A DNA stretch of 64,000 nucleotides from an uncultured Latescibacterota bacterium (lineage in GTDB: Bacteria > Latescibacterota > UBA2968 > UBA8231). The stretch is taken from the NCBI GenBank assembly GCA_951813615.1, contig OX638377.1, positions 4,924,599-4,988,598 on the forward strand, written 5' to 3'. Both the position numbers and the translations under genes were made by a program. The notes below the pieces were generated by a model. It was not told the origin of the DNA. It was given only the letters and a program-made list of their open reading frames with translations, and made no database searches. Shown here in pieces: positions 16,788 through 25,315 of this stretch. Every line of letters begins with the position of its first letter. The stretch's first letter is position 1.

Positions 16788-19372
16788 TAGGCCACGGCTA
16801 GCGTGCGCACCAATTTCTCCTGGCCTAGCTCAGCGCCTGACGTATTGGCATCCAGCCGCAAATGCATTGCGTACACCCCTGGCGGCACGAGCGTCCCCTG
16901 TTCGTTCCTTCCGTCCCACCCCATTTCGTAAATCCCCGAGGCAAAATCTCGCTGCTCGGCTAGCTGGCGCACCAAGCGTCCCTGCAAATCGTAGATAGTC
17001 GCCTCAACCCGCTGGCTGCCCTCCACCAACACCACTGAAAAGCGCAACGCCACCTCGTCGTTGACCCCATCCCCATTCGGCGTCAATACCGCTGGCTCGA
17101 CCACCAAATCCGCAAAAATCGAGCGACTCTGCGGCTGCCCCACCACCAATAGCCGATTGCTGCCGACCGTTTCTACAGCTTCTCCTGGATCGACGCGCTG
17201 CCAGATACCCTCCCCATCTTCTCCTTGACGCAGTTGCACCTTTAGCGGGCCACCGCGAGAAAACAGACGCCCCGCAAAGTCTATCCGCAACGCCGTCACT
17301 TCGCTTCCCGGCTCCAGCGGAGCAAAGGACAAATGCACTCGGTCCGCCGCCGCGGCCAACACCTCCGCCTCCAATGGCGAAAAATCCTCTCCGTCCGCGC
17401 TCCCCAACAACCCGTCATACGTCAGCTCCATGCCCACTGGTGCTTCCAATAACAACTCGTTGAATCCCCCATCCCCTGCGCCGAACTCGGGTCGCACATA
17501 CACCGAAAAAGGTGCCTCAACCCCCAGCCGATCCACCTGACTGGGCACTACCTCGCCCAAGAGCCGCCGCGCCACCGGCTCGGCAAAGTTCAGCCGCAGC
17601 CCTAACAAACTCGCCGCCACATCCGGTGCTGCCGAGCGCAATATCGCCCGCACCTTGAGAAACTCTCGTGGCGACGGCGAGGTAATGGGGCTACCTCCCG
17701 GCTCGTCGTAGGGCACACTCCACGGCTCCCAGTCTGCGCCAGCGACTTCCTCGGACACAGTGTCGCCGCGAAAAATGCTCAATAGTTTGTTGTAGGCCGC
17801 TTCGGAGATTTCGGTCCCATCCTTTTTGAAGTAGTGCACGATCTCGCCCAAGGTGTCGCCGGTGCGGGTCTGAAGCTGAACCTCGGTGCCGGGCGGCGTG
17901 TGCGCATCCCACTCGAGGGAGACCAAGTTGCGGCTACCACCCAACCGGATCAGATCCGACTCGAGCTGCACCTCTGGCAAAAACCCCTCGCCAAAAAGTT
18001 GTATCTCGCTCAACCTAGTAGCGCTCCGGTTGGGACGGCGCACATGTTCTACTTCAAACACCAAGCGAAAAAAGCGCCCCTTTATCGGATCGAAGTCATT
18101 GCCATCGACGTTGAGGGCCCCCGCGACGCCCTTCTTTATTTGCTCGCGCCGCACGGCAGTAATCCACTTGAGACCTCCATCCACCTCTCGCGAACCGTCC
18201 GAGAACTCCAAGCGATAGTTCCCAAGGGCGTACTCCGTGAAACTCATCCTGTGGCTATGAATCCAAAAGAACGAGCCCAAGTCAATGAACAACTCGTCCT
18301 CTAACCGATTCTCGATGTTGAATAGGCCCAACCCCTCTACGCTGGTTACATTGCCGTCGATCATCAATTGTGGATTGATGCTGCCGGGCACCGTAGTAGA
18401 AATGGACCCATTGCGCCGCAAGGCCCCACTGGCCAAGTCGTCGCCTTGGGTCCAGACTTCGAGTTCGGCCAGCCGGGGCCGCTCGCGCCGAAAGTAGCGT
18501 ATGGTCCCCCGCCGCTGCGGATCGAGGGCCTCGTACACTTCCTTTTTGACCACGATCTCCCGCCCGTCGACTTGGCGCTTGCTAAACTCGATGACCCCTT
18601 GGTCTTCGGCGGGTAGCTGGTCGTACTCCTCCGGAGACACTTCTCGGCCACGGCCAAAATCGCTGGCCTGCACAACCACTTGAACAAAACGTCCTACAGC
18701 CCGACGCTGGTCGAGCCCTACTGGATCGAGTTCGACCTCAAAGGTTCGCTGGCTTTTGTTGGGCTTTAGCGTCTGGAGCACCGGAAAGAACTCGATGCTC
18801 GACCCGCCGATTGCCTGTACTGGCTTCTGTCCGTCCGACACTAGTACATCAAATAGAAGGAAGGGATCGCCCATTCCCTCCTCGACGAATTTTAGCGCGA
18901 TTTTATTGATGAAGACAACGCGGCCCATATCCACGGTAAACCACCACTGAGACGATAGATCTACATTCTCATCGACCGGATCGGGTTCCCAATACGTGGT
19001 CAAGTCGCCATCTAGGGCGGCGACGACTCCCTCGCGGTTGGAGCCACCCTGAATGGCGTCGAGGAGGACGATTTCTTCAGGCTCTTTCTTGGAGAGGTAA
19101 TCTGGAGGGTTATAACGCAGAAAATCGACGATATCCAGCGCGGCGTTGGTGTTTTTGCGGACGCGATTGGGCCGCACCTCTCCGAGTGGGGAAATCTGGA
19201 TCGTACCAGGCGCAAATTCCCAGTGGTCCCAGTGGTCGGGTCCGACGACGACTTGGTTCGCACTGCGGTCGATCCGATGGCCTGCTTGAGCCAACAAATC
19301 CTCGGCCCCATTCGACCAAAGCACGGCGCTGACCACCACAAGGCGCGAGAAGAGTTTCGTGCGGATATTCAT
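16784..19372 (-). CDS. Exported protein with discoidin-like regions and FlgD-like C-terminal domain
   Basis: 862 residues from the ATG at 19372 (AAGG eight bases upstream); a GTG at 19381 adds three residues. The signal peptide is FSRLVVVSAVLWSNGAEDLLAQ-like (two blocks). Residues about 100-240 hold a discoidin-like pattern (VVAALDGDLTTYWEPD, WWFTVDMGRVVFINKIALKF), and a second copy lies around 330-480 (QLMIDGNVTSVEG, ELFIDLGSFFWIHSHRM, LSEIQLFGEGFLPE). The tail is the FlgD-like domain (LTPNGDGVNDEVALRFSV, IYDLQGRLVRQL, WDGRNEQGTLVPPGVYAMHL). It is the longest of the three paralogues because it carries two discoidin-like modules. It is on the opposite strand to its neighbours on both sides. 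Confidence 0.8.
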   Translation of the reverse strand: MNIRTKLFSRLVVVSAVLWSNGAEDLLAQAGHRIDRSANQVVVGPDHWDHWEFAPGTIQISPLGEVRPNRVRKNTNAALDIVDFLRYNPPDYLSKKEPEEIVLLDAIQGGSNREGVVAALDGDLTTYWEPDPVDENVDLSSQWWFTVDMGRVVFINKIALKFVEEGMGDPFLLFDVLVSDGQKPVQAIGGSSIEFFPVLQTLKPNKSQRTFEVELDPVGLDQRRAVGRFVQVVVQASDFGRGREVSPEEYDQLPAEDQGVIEFSKRQVDGREIVVKKEVYEALDPQRRGTIRYFRRERPRLAELEVWTQGDDLASGALRRNGSISTTVPGSINPQLMIDGNVTSVEGLGLFNIENRLEDELFIDLGSFFWIHSHRMSFTEYALGNYRLEFSDGSREVDGGLKWITAVRREQIKKGVAGALNVDGNDFDPIKGRFFRLVFEVEHVRRPNRSATRLSEIQLFGEGFLPEVQLESDLIRLGGSRNLVSLEWDAHTPPGTEVQLQTRTGDTLGEIVHYFKKDGTEISEAAYNKLLSIFRGDTVSEEVAGADWEPWSVPYDEPGGSPITSPSPREFLKVRAILRSAAPDVAASLLGLRLNFAEPVARRLLGEVVPSQVDRLGVEAPFSVYVRPEFGAGDGGFNELLLEAPVGMELTYDGLLGSADGEDFSPLEAEVLAAAADRVHLSFAPLEPGSEVTALRIDFAGRLFSRGGPLKVQLRQGEDGEGIWQRVDPGEAVETVGSNRLLVVGQPQSRSIFADLVVEPAVLTPNGDGVNDEVALRFSVVLVEGSQRVEATIYDLQGRLVRQLAEQRDFASGIYEMGWDGRNEQGTLVPPGVYAMHLRLDANTSGAELGQEKLVRTLAVAY

Positions 19373-19515
19373 CGGCGGCACCTTTCAAAACCGTGAAAAG
19401 TCCAAGTTTCAAGGGTACGTATGTGAGGAATCTAACGCCCCTTTGGTCGAGAAACAACATTTGTCTATCCTATGAGGATGCATAGAGGACTTGGCAACTT
19501 CGAGAAAGGAACGCG

Positions 19516-20883
19516 ATGGAACTGAATTGGCGAGAAATCGACCGCTGGATTTTTGGCGAGGCTTGGACCGGCTCGCAGATCGGCGACCACGTGGAGGTGT
19601 TGTGCGAGCAGATCGGGCCGCGCTGGGCTTCTTCGGAGGGGGAGCGCCAAGCGGTGGAGTACCTGCGAGAGCAGTTTGCCCAGGCGGGCCTGGCCGATGC
19701 GGCGCTGGAGGAATTTGCGCTGGATACCTGGGCGTACAACCGGGCAGAAGCAACGGTGGAGGATATGGAAATTGACCTCTTGCCCTACAACCGCTGTCCG
19801 CCGTGCGATCTCGAAGCTCGGATCGTCAATGCGGGATATGGCACAGAGCACGAAATCGACCGGGTGCGCGGCCAGCTCAAAGGGAGCATCGCCGTCATGT
19901 ACCTAGCACTCGAGCCTTTTGCCACACCCTCGCCGCCCAATGTGCGGCTCGAAGCGCTATGCGACGCTGGCGCGGTGGCGCTGGTGGCGATTGATCCAAA
20001 GGATGGGCGGCGGGTGGAGTACCACAACGGCGGAGATTGGCGCGAGCCAGAAACCGCCGAGTTGCCCATTCCGGCAGTGACGACCTCGCGGGAACACGGG
20101 GCCCTGTTGCAGAAGTGGGCCAGCGAGGGCCAGCGGCTCAAGCTGGTCGTTGAGAGCCGGTTTTACCAAGCACCAGCGCACAATGTGGTCGCCTCGATTC
20201 CCGGGGCGCGGTGGCCTGGGAAGCGGCTGATGTTGGGCGGGCACCACGACACGGTGTACGGCGCACCGGGGGGCAACGACAATGCCTCGGGGACCATTGC
20301 CGTGCTGGAAACGGCGCGGGTCCTAGCCGGACTAAAATCGGCGCTCGGCGTCGAGCCGGGGATGAGCCTGTGCTTTGCGACGTACAGTGCCGAAGAGCAA
20401 ATCTTCCAGGGATCGAGCGAATACGTACGGCAACACTGCGGCGAAAAGCCGCGGCTGGCGATCAATCTCGACGAGCTGTCGACCGGGTCGATCAAGGGGG
20501 TAGTGCTGGCGTTTGGGCATCTGCGCGACTTGGTGCAGGCCCAGTTTGATGCAATGGGCGACGGGCTAAAGTGCCACGTCATGTCCCAACTCGACGCGAC
20601 TTCAGACCACTTTCCCTTTTTGCGCGAGGGCATTGACGCGGCGCATCTGTGGCGCTGGCGCTTTAGCGGCCGGCACGCCGACTCCAACTACCACCACGAG
20701 CCAGCCGACACCGCCGATAAGCTCAACGTGCGGGAGTTAAAAGAGTACGTCGGGCAACTGGCGCGACTGTTGTTGCGGCTGTCGCACGTCGCACCTGAGG
20801 AGTGGCCGGAGAATCCGATGACCAAGGAGGCGGTCGAAGAACGGCTGGCGGCCGAGCGCGGTACCGTGGTGCGGGTGTTTTAG
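19516..20883 (+). CDS. M28-family zinc aminopeptidase
   Basis: 455 residues, no signal peptide, ATG at 19516 with AAAGGA nine bases upstream. Metal ligands of the M28 co-catalytic zinc site are all visible: GGHHDTVYGAPGGNDNASG (His, bridging Asp), YSAEEQIFQGS (catalytic and ligand glutamates), NLDELSTG (Asp) and YHHEPADTADKL (His). A PA-like insert occupies about residues 110-215 (GSIAVMYLA, VALVAIDPKD). It would release N-terminal amino acids or hydrolyse small amide substrates. The cytoplasmic location is inferred from the missing signal. It stands alone between convergent genes. Confidence 0.88.
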   Translation: MELNWREIDRWIFGEAWTGSQIGDHVEVLCEQIGPRWASSEGERQAVEYLREQFAQAGLADAALEEFALDTWAYNRAEATVEDMEIDLLPYNRCPPCDLEARIVNAGYGTEHEIDRVRGQLKGSIAVMYLALEPFATPSPPNVRLEALCDAGAVALVAIDPKDGRRVEYHNGGDWREPETAELPIPAVTTSREHGALLQKWASEGQRLKLVVESRFYQAPAHNVVASIPGARWPGKRLMLGGHHDTVYGAPGGNDNASGTIAVLETARVLAGLKSALGVEPGMSLCFATYSAEEQIFQGSSEYVRQHCGEKPRLAINLDELSTGSIKGVVLAFGHLRDLVQAQFDAMGDGLKCHVMSQLDATSDHFPFLREGIDAAHLWRWRFSGRHADSNYHHEPADTADKLNVRELKEYVGQLARLLLRLSHVAPEEWPENPMTKEAVEERLAAERGTVVRVF

Positions 20884-20986
20884 CATTCCTAGCAATCTAT
20901 GCCTGAATGCTTGCATCCGGCGTCTCTTCGGGAGCGCACGTCGGGTGCACCGGAATTTCCCGACAGCTTCAGGTTGCGTTCGTCTC

Positions 20987-22093
20987 CTAAGCCAAAGGAT
21001 CGTCCCCCTCAAATATCCGGCGCATTGCAGGAGTGAGCCTGTCCTCCGTCTCCTCGCGCTCGGCCCAGTGGGCGGGCGTCCCTTCATTCCACTTGGCCGG
21101 GCTGGCTTTGGGGTCGGGAGTCCGGTAGGCCATCAGCAGACCCCAGCGCGTGGGCGAGTCCAAGTCGCGGTGGCCGACGTGATGCGGCATGTGGTGGACG
21201 AAGGAGACCATGCTGCCGGGCGGCAGCGACAAGCGCTCAATCCGCAGCGGCTCGCCGGTAAAGGCGTGGATTTTGCCCGCTATCCAGTTGGTCTGCATTT
21301 CGTCGTCGTATTCGGTCCGCGTAGAATTCCACCGATAGGGAATGCGGTAGAGGTGGGAACCGGGGATAACGGCCAACTCACCGCCCCCATCGCCGATCCC
21401 CATTCCTTCGGGATAGCACAGGGTGCGGATGCATTGCTGCGCTAGGAATTGGGTGGTTAGCGCGTGGCCGTCGCCGATTTCGCTTTCAATCTCGTACTGC
21501 CCTTGGCGATACGGGTGCGCGTGCCAGCGCCGTCCTCGCGATCCGGCCAGCCGATTGAGCATCAGGCAGTGGTCGAGCAGGAAGCGCTCGCCGAGCAGCA
21601 GACCGAAGAGTTCCATCATCTGCGGGTGGCTGGTGGTGACGTCGAGAATAAAATCGTCGTACGCGAGCGGGAAGTACTCGGGCATCATCCCCTGCCACTC
21701 GAAGTCTGCGGCGACCGGCGCGGGACCAGGTCCGAAAAGCCCCTGTTCGTACATATAGGCGCGGAGTTCCGGCGACATAAAGCGCATCTGCTCCGATCCG
21801 CCGCAACAGGCGGCTAGGAACTCAGGAGTCGTCTGCTCCGGTGCCGGTTCGGGCAACCCACGGCTCGCGTAGTCAATAGCGGCCCAGTCGGTATCTACTA
21901 CAATGGCGTCGTTCATCCGCTGCAGCTTTTGCAGGCTGGCCGTCCAGCGCTGTTGTCCGGCGTCGGTCAGGATGCCCGCCCAGACCCAGTAGCCTTCCCG
22001 TTCAAAAAAGTCGCGGTCGAACGCGGCTAGGACTTCGGGGCGCAAGAGGTCGTGCAGGCGATCGGCTGGAGTGGGATCGGGCGATGCGTTCAT
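20987..22093 (-). CDS. PhyH-family protein with atypical HxH metal motif
   Basis: 368 residues, longer than most PhyH proteins here. Family features are the RERL-like N-terminal FFEREGYWVWAGIL segment, ELAVIPGSHLYRIPY and the C-terminal LPPGSMVSFVHHMPHHVGHRD with TRWGLLMAYRT, which hold the distal histidine and the 2-oxoglutarate-binding arginine. At the position of the usual HxD, the sequence reads WHAHPYR (His191, His193), so the carboxylate ligand appears to be replaced by histidine. The substrate is unknown. A strong terminator-like hairpin lies just upstream, isolating it from the cyclase gene. It could be a weakly related or non-oxygenase member. Confidence 0.72.
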   Translation of the reverse strand: MNASPDPTPADRLHDLLRPEVLAAFDRDFFEREGYWVWAGILTDAGQQRWTASLQKLQRMNDAIVVDTDWAAIDYASRGLPEPAPEQTTPEFLAACCGGSEQMRFMSPELRAYMYEQGLFGPGPAPVAADFEWQGMMPEYFPLAYDDFILDVTTSHPQMMELFGLLLGERFLLDHCLMLNRLAGSRGRRWHAHPYRQGQYEIESEIGDGHALTTQFLAQQCIRTLCYPEGMGIGDGGGELAVIPGSHLYRIPYRWNSTRTEYDDEMQTNWIAGKIHAFTGEPLRIERLSLPPGSMVSFVHHMPHHVGHRDLDSPTRWGLLMAYRTPDPKASPAKWNEGTPAHWAEREETEDRLTPAMRRIFEGDDPLA

Positions 22094-22109
22094 AGAGGTC
22101 TTGGATGTT

Positions 22110-22142
22110 AAAAACCCCGCGCCGTTTCGACGCGGGGTTTTC
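22110..22142 (-). terminator. Intrinsic terminator hairpin between cyclase and PhyH genes
   Basis: A perfect 11-base stem (AAAACCCCGCG with CGCGGGGTTTT) encloses a 9-base loop. It has T runs on both strands, so it could work in either direction. Its position favours ending the minus-strand transcript of the cyclase gene at 22153-23130. Confidence 0.85.
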
Positions 22143-22152
22143 CATTTCCTAC

Positions 22153-23130
22153 TCAGCGGATGGCGATCGGTCGTCCTGGCGATCCAGTGCCGCCTTTAAA
22201 GCGGGTCGGCGTGAATATAAAGAGGAACTCGTACACCTCGTCGGCCAACACTTCTTCAAAGACCATGTTCTCCAGGTTGAAGATGCCGTTCTTGGTGATG
22301 AGTTCCTGGTGAACCGGGAAGACCAATTTGGGGTCGGGACCGGGCACGACTTCCGTGGTCCACTGGTCCGAGCCGATCATCGAGGGTTTCATGGAGATGA
22401 TCCACTCACTCGCCTCCATGCCGATGCCGGGCGGATTGGTGTTGTAGGTCTCTGGGTCCTTCCACAGCTTGGACCAGCCGTAGTTGAAGAGCAGGGCGTC
22501 TCCCTCTTGGATGCTGCTTTCGGCCATCCCCTGCCTTGCGAGCGAGCCGCGGATATCGGCGACGGTGACCTCGTAGCTGTGGTCGAGGTGCTCGACGCCC
22601 TTATAGCCGGCAATGTCGATGAGCACGCCTCGGGTGATGAAGGAGCGCACGTGTTCAATGCCCAGCTTGGTCACCCCATAGGGAGTGGACATCTCGTCGG
22701 CGGTAACGCCATTGTAGAACACGTCTTGGGTCGAGCCGTCGGCCATCTCCATGCGCGTGCCAATGTGGGCCAGTCCGTCGAACTGCGTGCCCACCTGGCC
22801 GATCTCGGCGCAGAGGAACTCGTCGAAATACATGAGCATGTTGTTCTCGCCGAAGGGGCCGCCGGTAGGCGAGCCGGGGATGATCATCGCATACGTGCGC
22901 TCGCCAAACAGCGGCATGCCGCGCTCGTATACCTGGCCTAGCTCGTACGTCTTGCCGGTCTTGACTAGCTGCACGGCCTTGAGGATGGTTTCGGCGGTGA
23001 TGCGGTTGGACGCGCCGGCTTGGTCGTCGGCCCCCCACGGCGAGGGCCACCAAGGCCCTTGTTCGCGGGTCTGGGAAAAGCACGGCAGGGACAGGGCGAG
23101 CACGAGGATCGCCGAAGTGAGCGATTTCAT
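22153..23130 (-). CDS. Exported cyclase-family (kynurenine formamidase-like) hydrolase
   Basis: 325 residues from the ATG at 23130, fixed by GGAGG five bases upstream and by the signal peptide (KSLTSAILVLALSLPCFSQ). The cyclase-family fold signature is present: GQVGTQFDGLAHIGTRM in place of the H-x-G-T-H-x-D-x-P-x-H metal motif, then RGVLIDIAGYKG, and GDALLFNYGWSKLW. Members hydrolyse amides or lactones, often metal-dependent; the QFDGLAH variant keeps the Asp and the last His but not the first His, so activity should not be assumed to be kynurenine formamidase. A good promoter lies 46 bases upstream, and the gene ends at a strong terminator, so it is probably transcribed alone. Confidence 0.85.
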   Translation of the reverse strand: MKSLTSAILVLALSLPCFSQTREQGPWWPSPWGADDQAGASNRITAETILKAVQLVKTGKTYELGQVYERGMPLFGERTYAMIIPGSPTGGPFGENNMLMYFDEFLCAEIGQVGTQFDGLAHIGTRMEMADGSTQDVFYNGVTADEMSTPYGVTKLGIEHVRSFITRGVLIDIAGYKGVEHLDHSYEVTVADIRGSLARQGMAESSIQEGDALLFNYGWSKLWKDPETYNTNPPGIGMEASEWIISMKPSMIGSDQWTTEVVPGPDPKLVFPVHQELITKNGIFNLENMVFEEVLADEVYEFLFIFTPTRFKGGTGSPGRPIAIR

Positions 23131-23175
23131 GGGTTCCTCCTTGGTAAATGGAGTGCGGCGGAAATGCACCGCGAT

Positions 23176-23204
23176 GGTATAAGGAAATTGCGGCCCTGAA
23201 TCAA
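23176..23204 (-). promoter_or_regulatory. Putative sigma-70 promoter for the cyclase gene
   Basis: On the minus strand, TTGATT and TATACC are separated by exactly 17 bases, each matching four of six consensus positions. The start codon lies 46 bases downstream of the -10 box. Confidence 0.4.
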
Positions 23205-23206
23205 GC

Positions 23207-23659
23207 TCAGACGAACTTGACTACTACCAAGAGCACGATGACGATCACCAGCACGGTGGGCACTTCGTTGAGAATGCGGAAGAACCGCTCGCTCTTTTGG
23301 TTATCACCACGTGCAAAAGCCTTGCGGTAGGAGGAGAGCATGCCGTGGAGGGCGCCCATGGCAAGCACTAGCGCCAGCTTGATGTGCATCCAGTAGCCAG
23401 TGCCGGGTGCGCCGGCACCCGTGGCGAGGATGAGCAGGATGCCGGTAACAAAAGAAACGATCATCGCCGGATTCATAATCACCCTCAGCAACTTGCGCTC
23501 CATGACTTTGAAGGTCTCGTCGGCTTCAGAGTTAAGGGCAACTTGGCAGTGATAGACATAGAGGCGCGGCAGATAGAACATGCCGACCATCCAAGCGATA
23601 ACGAAGATGACGTGGATGGCTTTGAGCCACAGGTAGTACTCGCTTGCAAATGCACTCAT
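23207..23659 (-). CDS. hemJ: HemJ-type protoporphyrinogen oxidase
   Basis: 150 residues, the normal length of the HemJ/UPF0093 family. Four hydrophobic helices are visible, with the family pattern YYLWLKAIHVIFVIAWMVGM (conserved His), FYLPRLYVYHCQ, then ERKLLRVIMNPAMIVSF (conserved Leu-Met-Pro region), GYWMHIKLALVLAMGALHG and RFFRILNEVPTVLVIVIV. The enzyme oxidises protoporphyrinogen IX to protoporphyrin IX in the inner membrane during heme synthesis, without oxygen as direct donor in the related proteins studied. The ATG at 23659 has GGAG about ten bases upstream. It follows the SGNH hydrolase gene by 29 bases and may share its transcript. No other heme gene is in the window. Confidence 0.9.
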   Translation of the reverse strand: MSAFASEYYLWLKAIHVIFVIAWMVGMFYLPRLYVYHCQVALNSEADETFKVMERKLLRVIMNPAMIVSFVTGILLILATGAGAPGTGYWMHIKLALVLAMGALHGMLSSYRKAFARGDNQKSERFFRILNEVPTVLVIVIVLLVVVKFV

Positions 23660-23688
23660 AGGAAGGAACTCCTCTACGCAGAGACGGA

Positions 23689-24327
23689 CTAGGTGCGCGT
23701 CGTTGCCTGCGCTGCTTCGTGGAGGGCGTTGACTGTTTCGGCGTCTAGGTCAATGTCGATGTTGGGAATGGACTTGGACCGACCGATGAAGAGCGTTGCG
23801 TAAAACGCGCAAGCCGCTAGGTAGGACCCGGCGAGATTGGGATGGCTTTGGTCCTTGTCGTGCAGGACGATATCGGGATGGGCCGCTAGACAGTGCTGCC
23901 AAGCTAAGCCCACGGACACGACGGTCGCGCCGATTTCGCGTCCCACGTCGGCATAGGTCTCGCTCAAGGCGGCTTGGGTCTCGGGAGCGTTTTGCCTTGC
24001 CCAAGTCATGTAGAGCACCGTCTGCGCCTGGGCCACTTTAATTATGGCGTCGAACTCGCGGATGTTTTCTCCGGTGCGCTTGGGGTTTTTGACCGGCAGG
24101 GTGCTTTGTTCCTGCAACACGACGTAATCCCAACCGGATGCCTGCAAGCGTTCGTGCGCCTCGCCTTTGTTCAAGTGCATCCTGAGCGAGGCCCCGCCGG
24201 CGCTGATGAGCTCGCACTCCAACTCGCCTTTGCCGCCGGCGTGGACGAGTTGGGCAAGGAGGCCGGGCAGATCGTTGCGCGCGGTGAAGCTGTTGCCTAT
24301 GAAAAGGACGCGGGTGATATTGGCCAT
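23689..24327 (-). CDS. SGNH/GDSL-type hydrolase
   Basis: 212 residues, no signal peptide. The block I catalytic serine is in VLFIGNSFTARNDLPG, a block II-like glycine is in ISAGGASLRMH, the block III region reads WDYVVLQEQST, and the C-terminal Asp-x-x-His dyad is in DKDQSHPNLAGSYLAACAFY. These enzymes deacylate esters of sugars or lipids. The first 48 bases and the promoter of this gene are duplicated at 28053-28168 in front of another gene. It is divergent from the PhyH gene at 24481 and upstream of hemJ. Confidence 0.85.
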   Translation of the reverse strand: MANITRVLFIGNSFTARNDLPGLLAQLVHAGGKGELECELISAGGASLRMHLNKGEAHERLQASGWDYVVLQEQSTLPVKNPKRTGENIREFDAIIKVAQAQTVLYMTWARQNAPETQAALSETYADVGREIGATVVSVGLAWQHCLAAHPDIVLHDKDQSHPNLAGSYLAACAFYATLFIGRSKSIPNIDIDLDAETVNALHEAAQATTRT

Positions 24328-24396
24328 GGTCCGTCTTTAGTTTGGGGTTGAGATGTGTTCTGCTCAACATAAACACCGCCTCGCTCCGCGCCAAGT
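24280..24396 (-). repeat. Parent copy of a duplicated promoter plus first codons of the SGNH hydrolase gene
   Basis: About 117 bases covering the first 16 codons and about 70 bases upstream match 28053-28168 with scattered substitutions and one 1-base indel. Similarity ends on both sides. Confidence 0.8.
24366..24394 (-). promoter_or_regulatory. Putative promoter of the SGNH hydrolase - hemJ transcript
   Basis: TTGGCG and TATGTT are 17 bases apart on the minus strand. Both boxes and the spacing are unchanged in the duplicated copy at 28138-28166, although the surrounding spacer has several substitutions. Confidence 0.5.
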
Positions 24397-24480
24397 TTAC
24401 TATTCCAATGGCCGCGTATTTGGCAAGCATGATCCCGAAGTCGGCGATTTTTACGCAGTCTAATGTTTGGAGAGTTTTCG

Positions 24481-25248
24481 ATGGGACAAACGGTCGAGCA
24501 GTACGAGCGGGACGGGTATTGTATCGCGGATGAACAGATCGCGCCGGACGGTGTGTTGGCAAAGGCGTTGCAGGGAATGGTGGCGGTGCGCGATGGGAAG
24601 TTTGATATGGGGATGCCGCCGACTGAGCATCCTAGATATGATCCAGACGTGTTGTGCAAGATCAACAATCCGCATCGGTCGGATACCGGACTCTACGGAT
24701 TGGTGACCTGTCCACAGGTGGGGCGCAAGGTCGCCGAAATCACAGGAGCCCGGCGAGTGCAGGTATGGGCGAGTCAGTTGCTGATCAAACCGCCGGGGTC
24801 CGCGACCGCCGGGCACGTCGGCTGGCACCAAGACCGGCAGTACTGGCGCATGTGGCAGCAAGACGAAGGGCTGTTTACGGCGTGGATCGCGCTGTGCGAT
24901 GTGGAGGAGAAATTGGGACCGATGCGCTTTGTGCGCGGGTCGCACCGTTGGGGCTTTTTGGACCAGGGGAATTTCTTCGACAAGGACCAGCACAAACTGC
25001 GCGAGGACATCGCGGTGCCGGCGGGTGAGACTTGGGAGGAAGTGTCGGCGCTGATGCCCTTAGGCGGGCTTAGCGTCCACCACTGCCTGACCTATCACGG
25101 CTCCAATGCCAATGTCTCGGATGCGGCGCGCTGGAGTCTAGCCGTGCATTTGCGCGACGAACGGACGGTGCCGGTGCCCGGCGACCAAGGCTACTACACC
25201 GCGCATTTGGACGACCCCCAGATTTGCCCGGTGATGTACGAGGCCTAG
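24481..25248 (+). CDS. PhyH-family Fe(II)/2-oxoglutarate dioxygenase
   Basis: 255 residues from the ATG at 24481, chosen over 24463 because GGAGAG lies six bases upstream and the protein then starts with the usual GQTVEQYERDGYCIAD. The metal site is complete: VGWHQDRQYW (His116, Asp118) and the distal His in VHHCLTYHGSN, with an Arg following (ARWSLAVHLRDE). MRFVRGSHRWG is the usual PGSH-type loop. The reaction would be hydroxylation of a small substrate with decarboxylation of 2-oxoglutarate; the substrate is unknown. It is divergent from the SGNH hydrolase and 68 bases before a broken epimerase gene. Confidence 0.9.
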   Translation: MGQTVEQYERDGYCIADEQIAPDGVLAKALQGMVAVRDGKFDMGMPPTEHPRYDPDVLCKINNPHRSDTGLYGLVTCPQVGRKVAEITGARRVQVWASQLLIKPPGSATAGHVGWHQDRQYWRMWQQDEGLFTAWIALCDVEEKLGPMRFVRGSHRWGFLDQGNFFDKDQHKLREDIAVPAGETWEEVSALMPLGGLSVHHCLTYHGSNANVSDAARWSLAVHLRDERTVPVPGDQGYYTAHLDDPQICPVMYEA

Positions 25249-25315
25249 TCGCAGATAAGAGAATTTGGGGCTATTCGGCGGCACTGTACGCCCAACTTGA
25301 GGGAAAGGTACGCTC

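Noticed and set aside
22105..22941. Plus-strand frame of 278 codons
   Set aside because: Antisense shadow of the cyclase gene, which has a signal peptide, ribosome site and family motifs.
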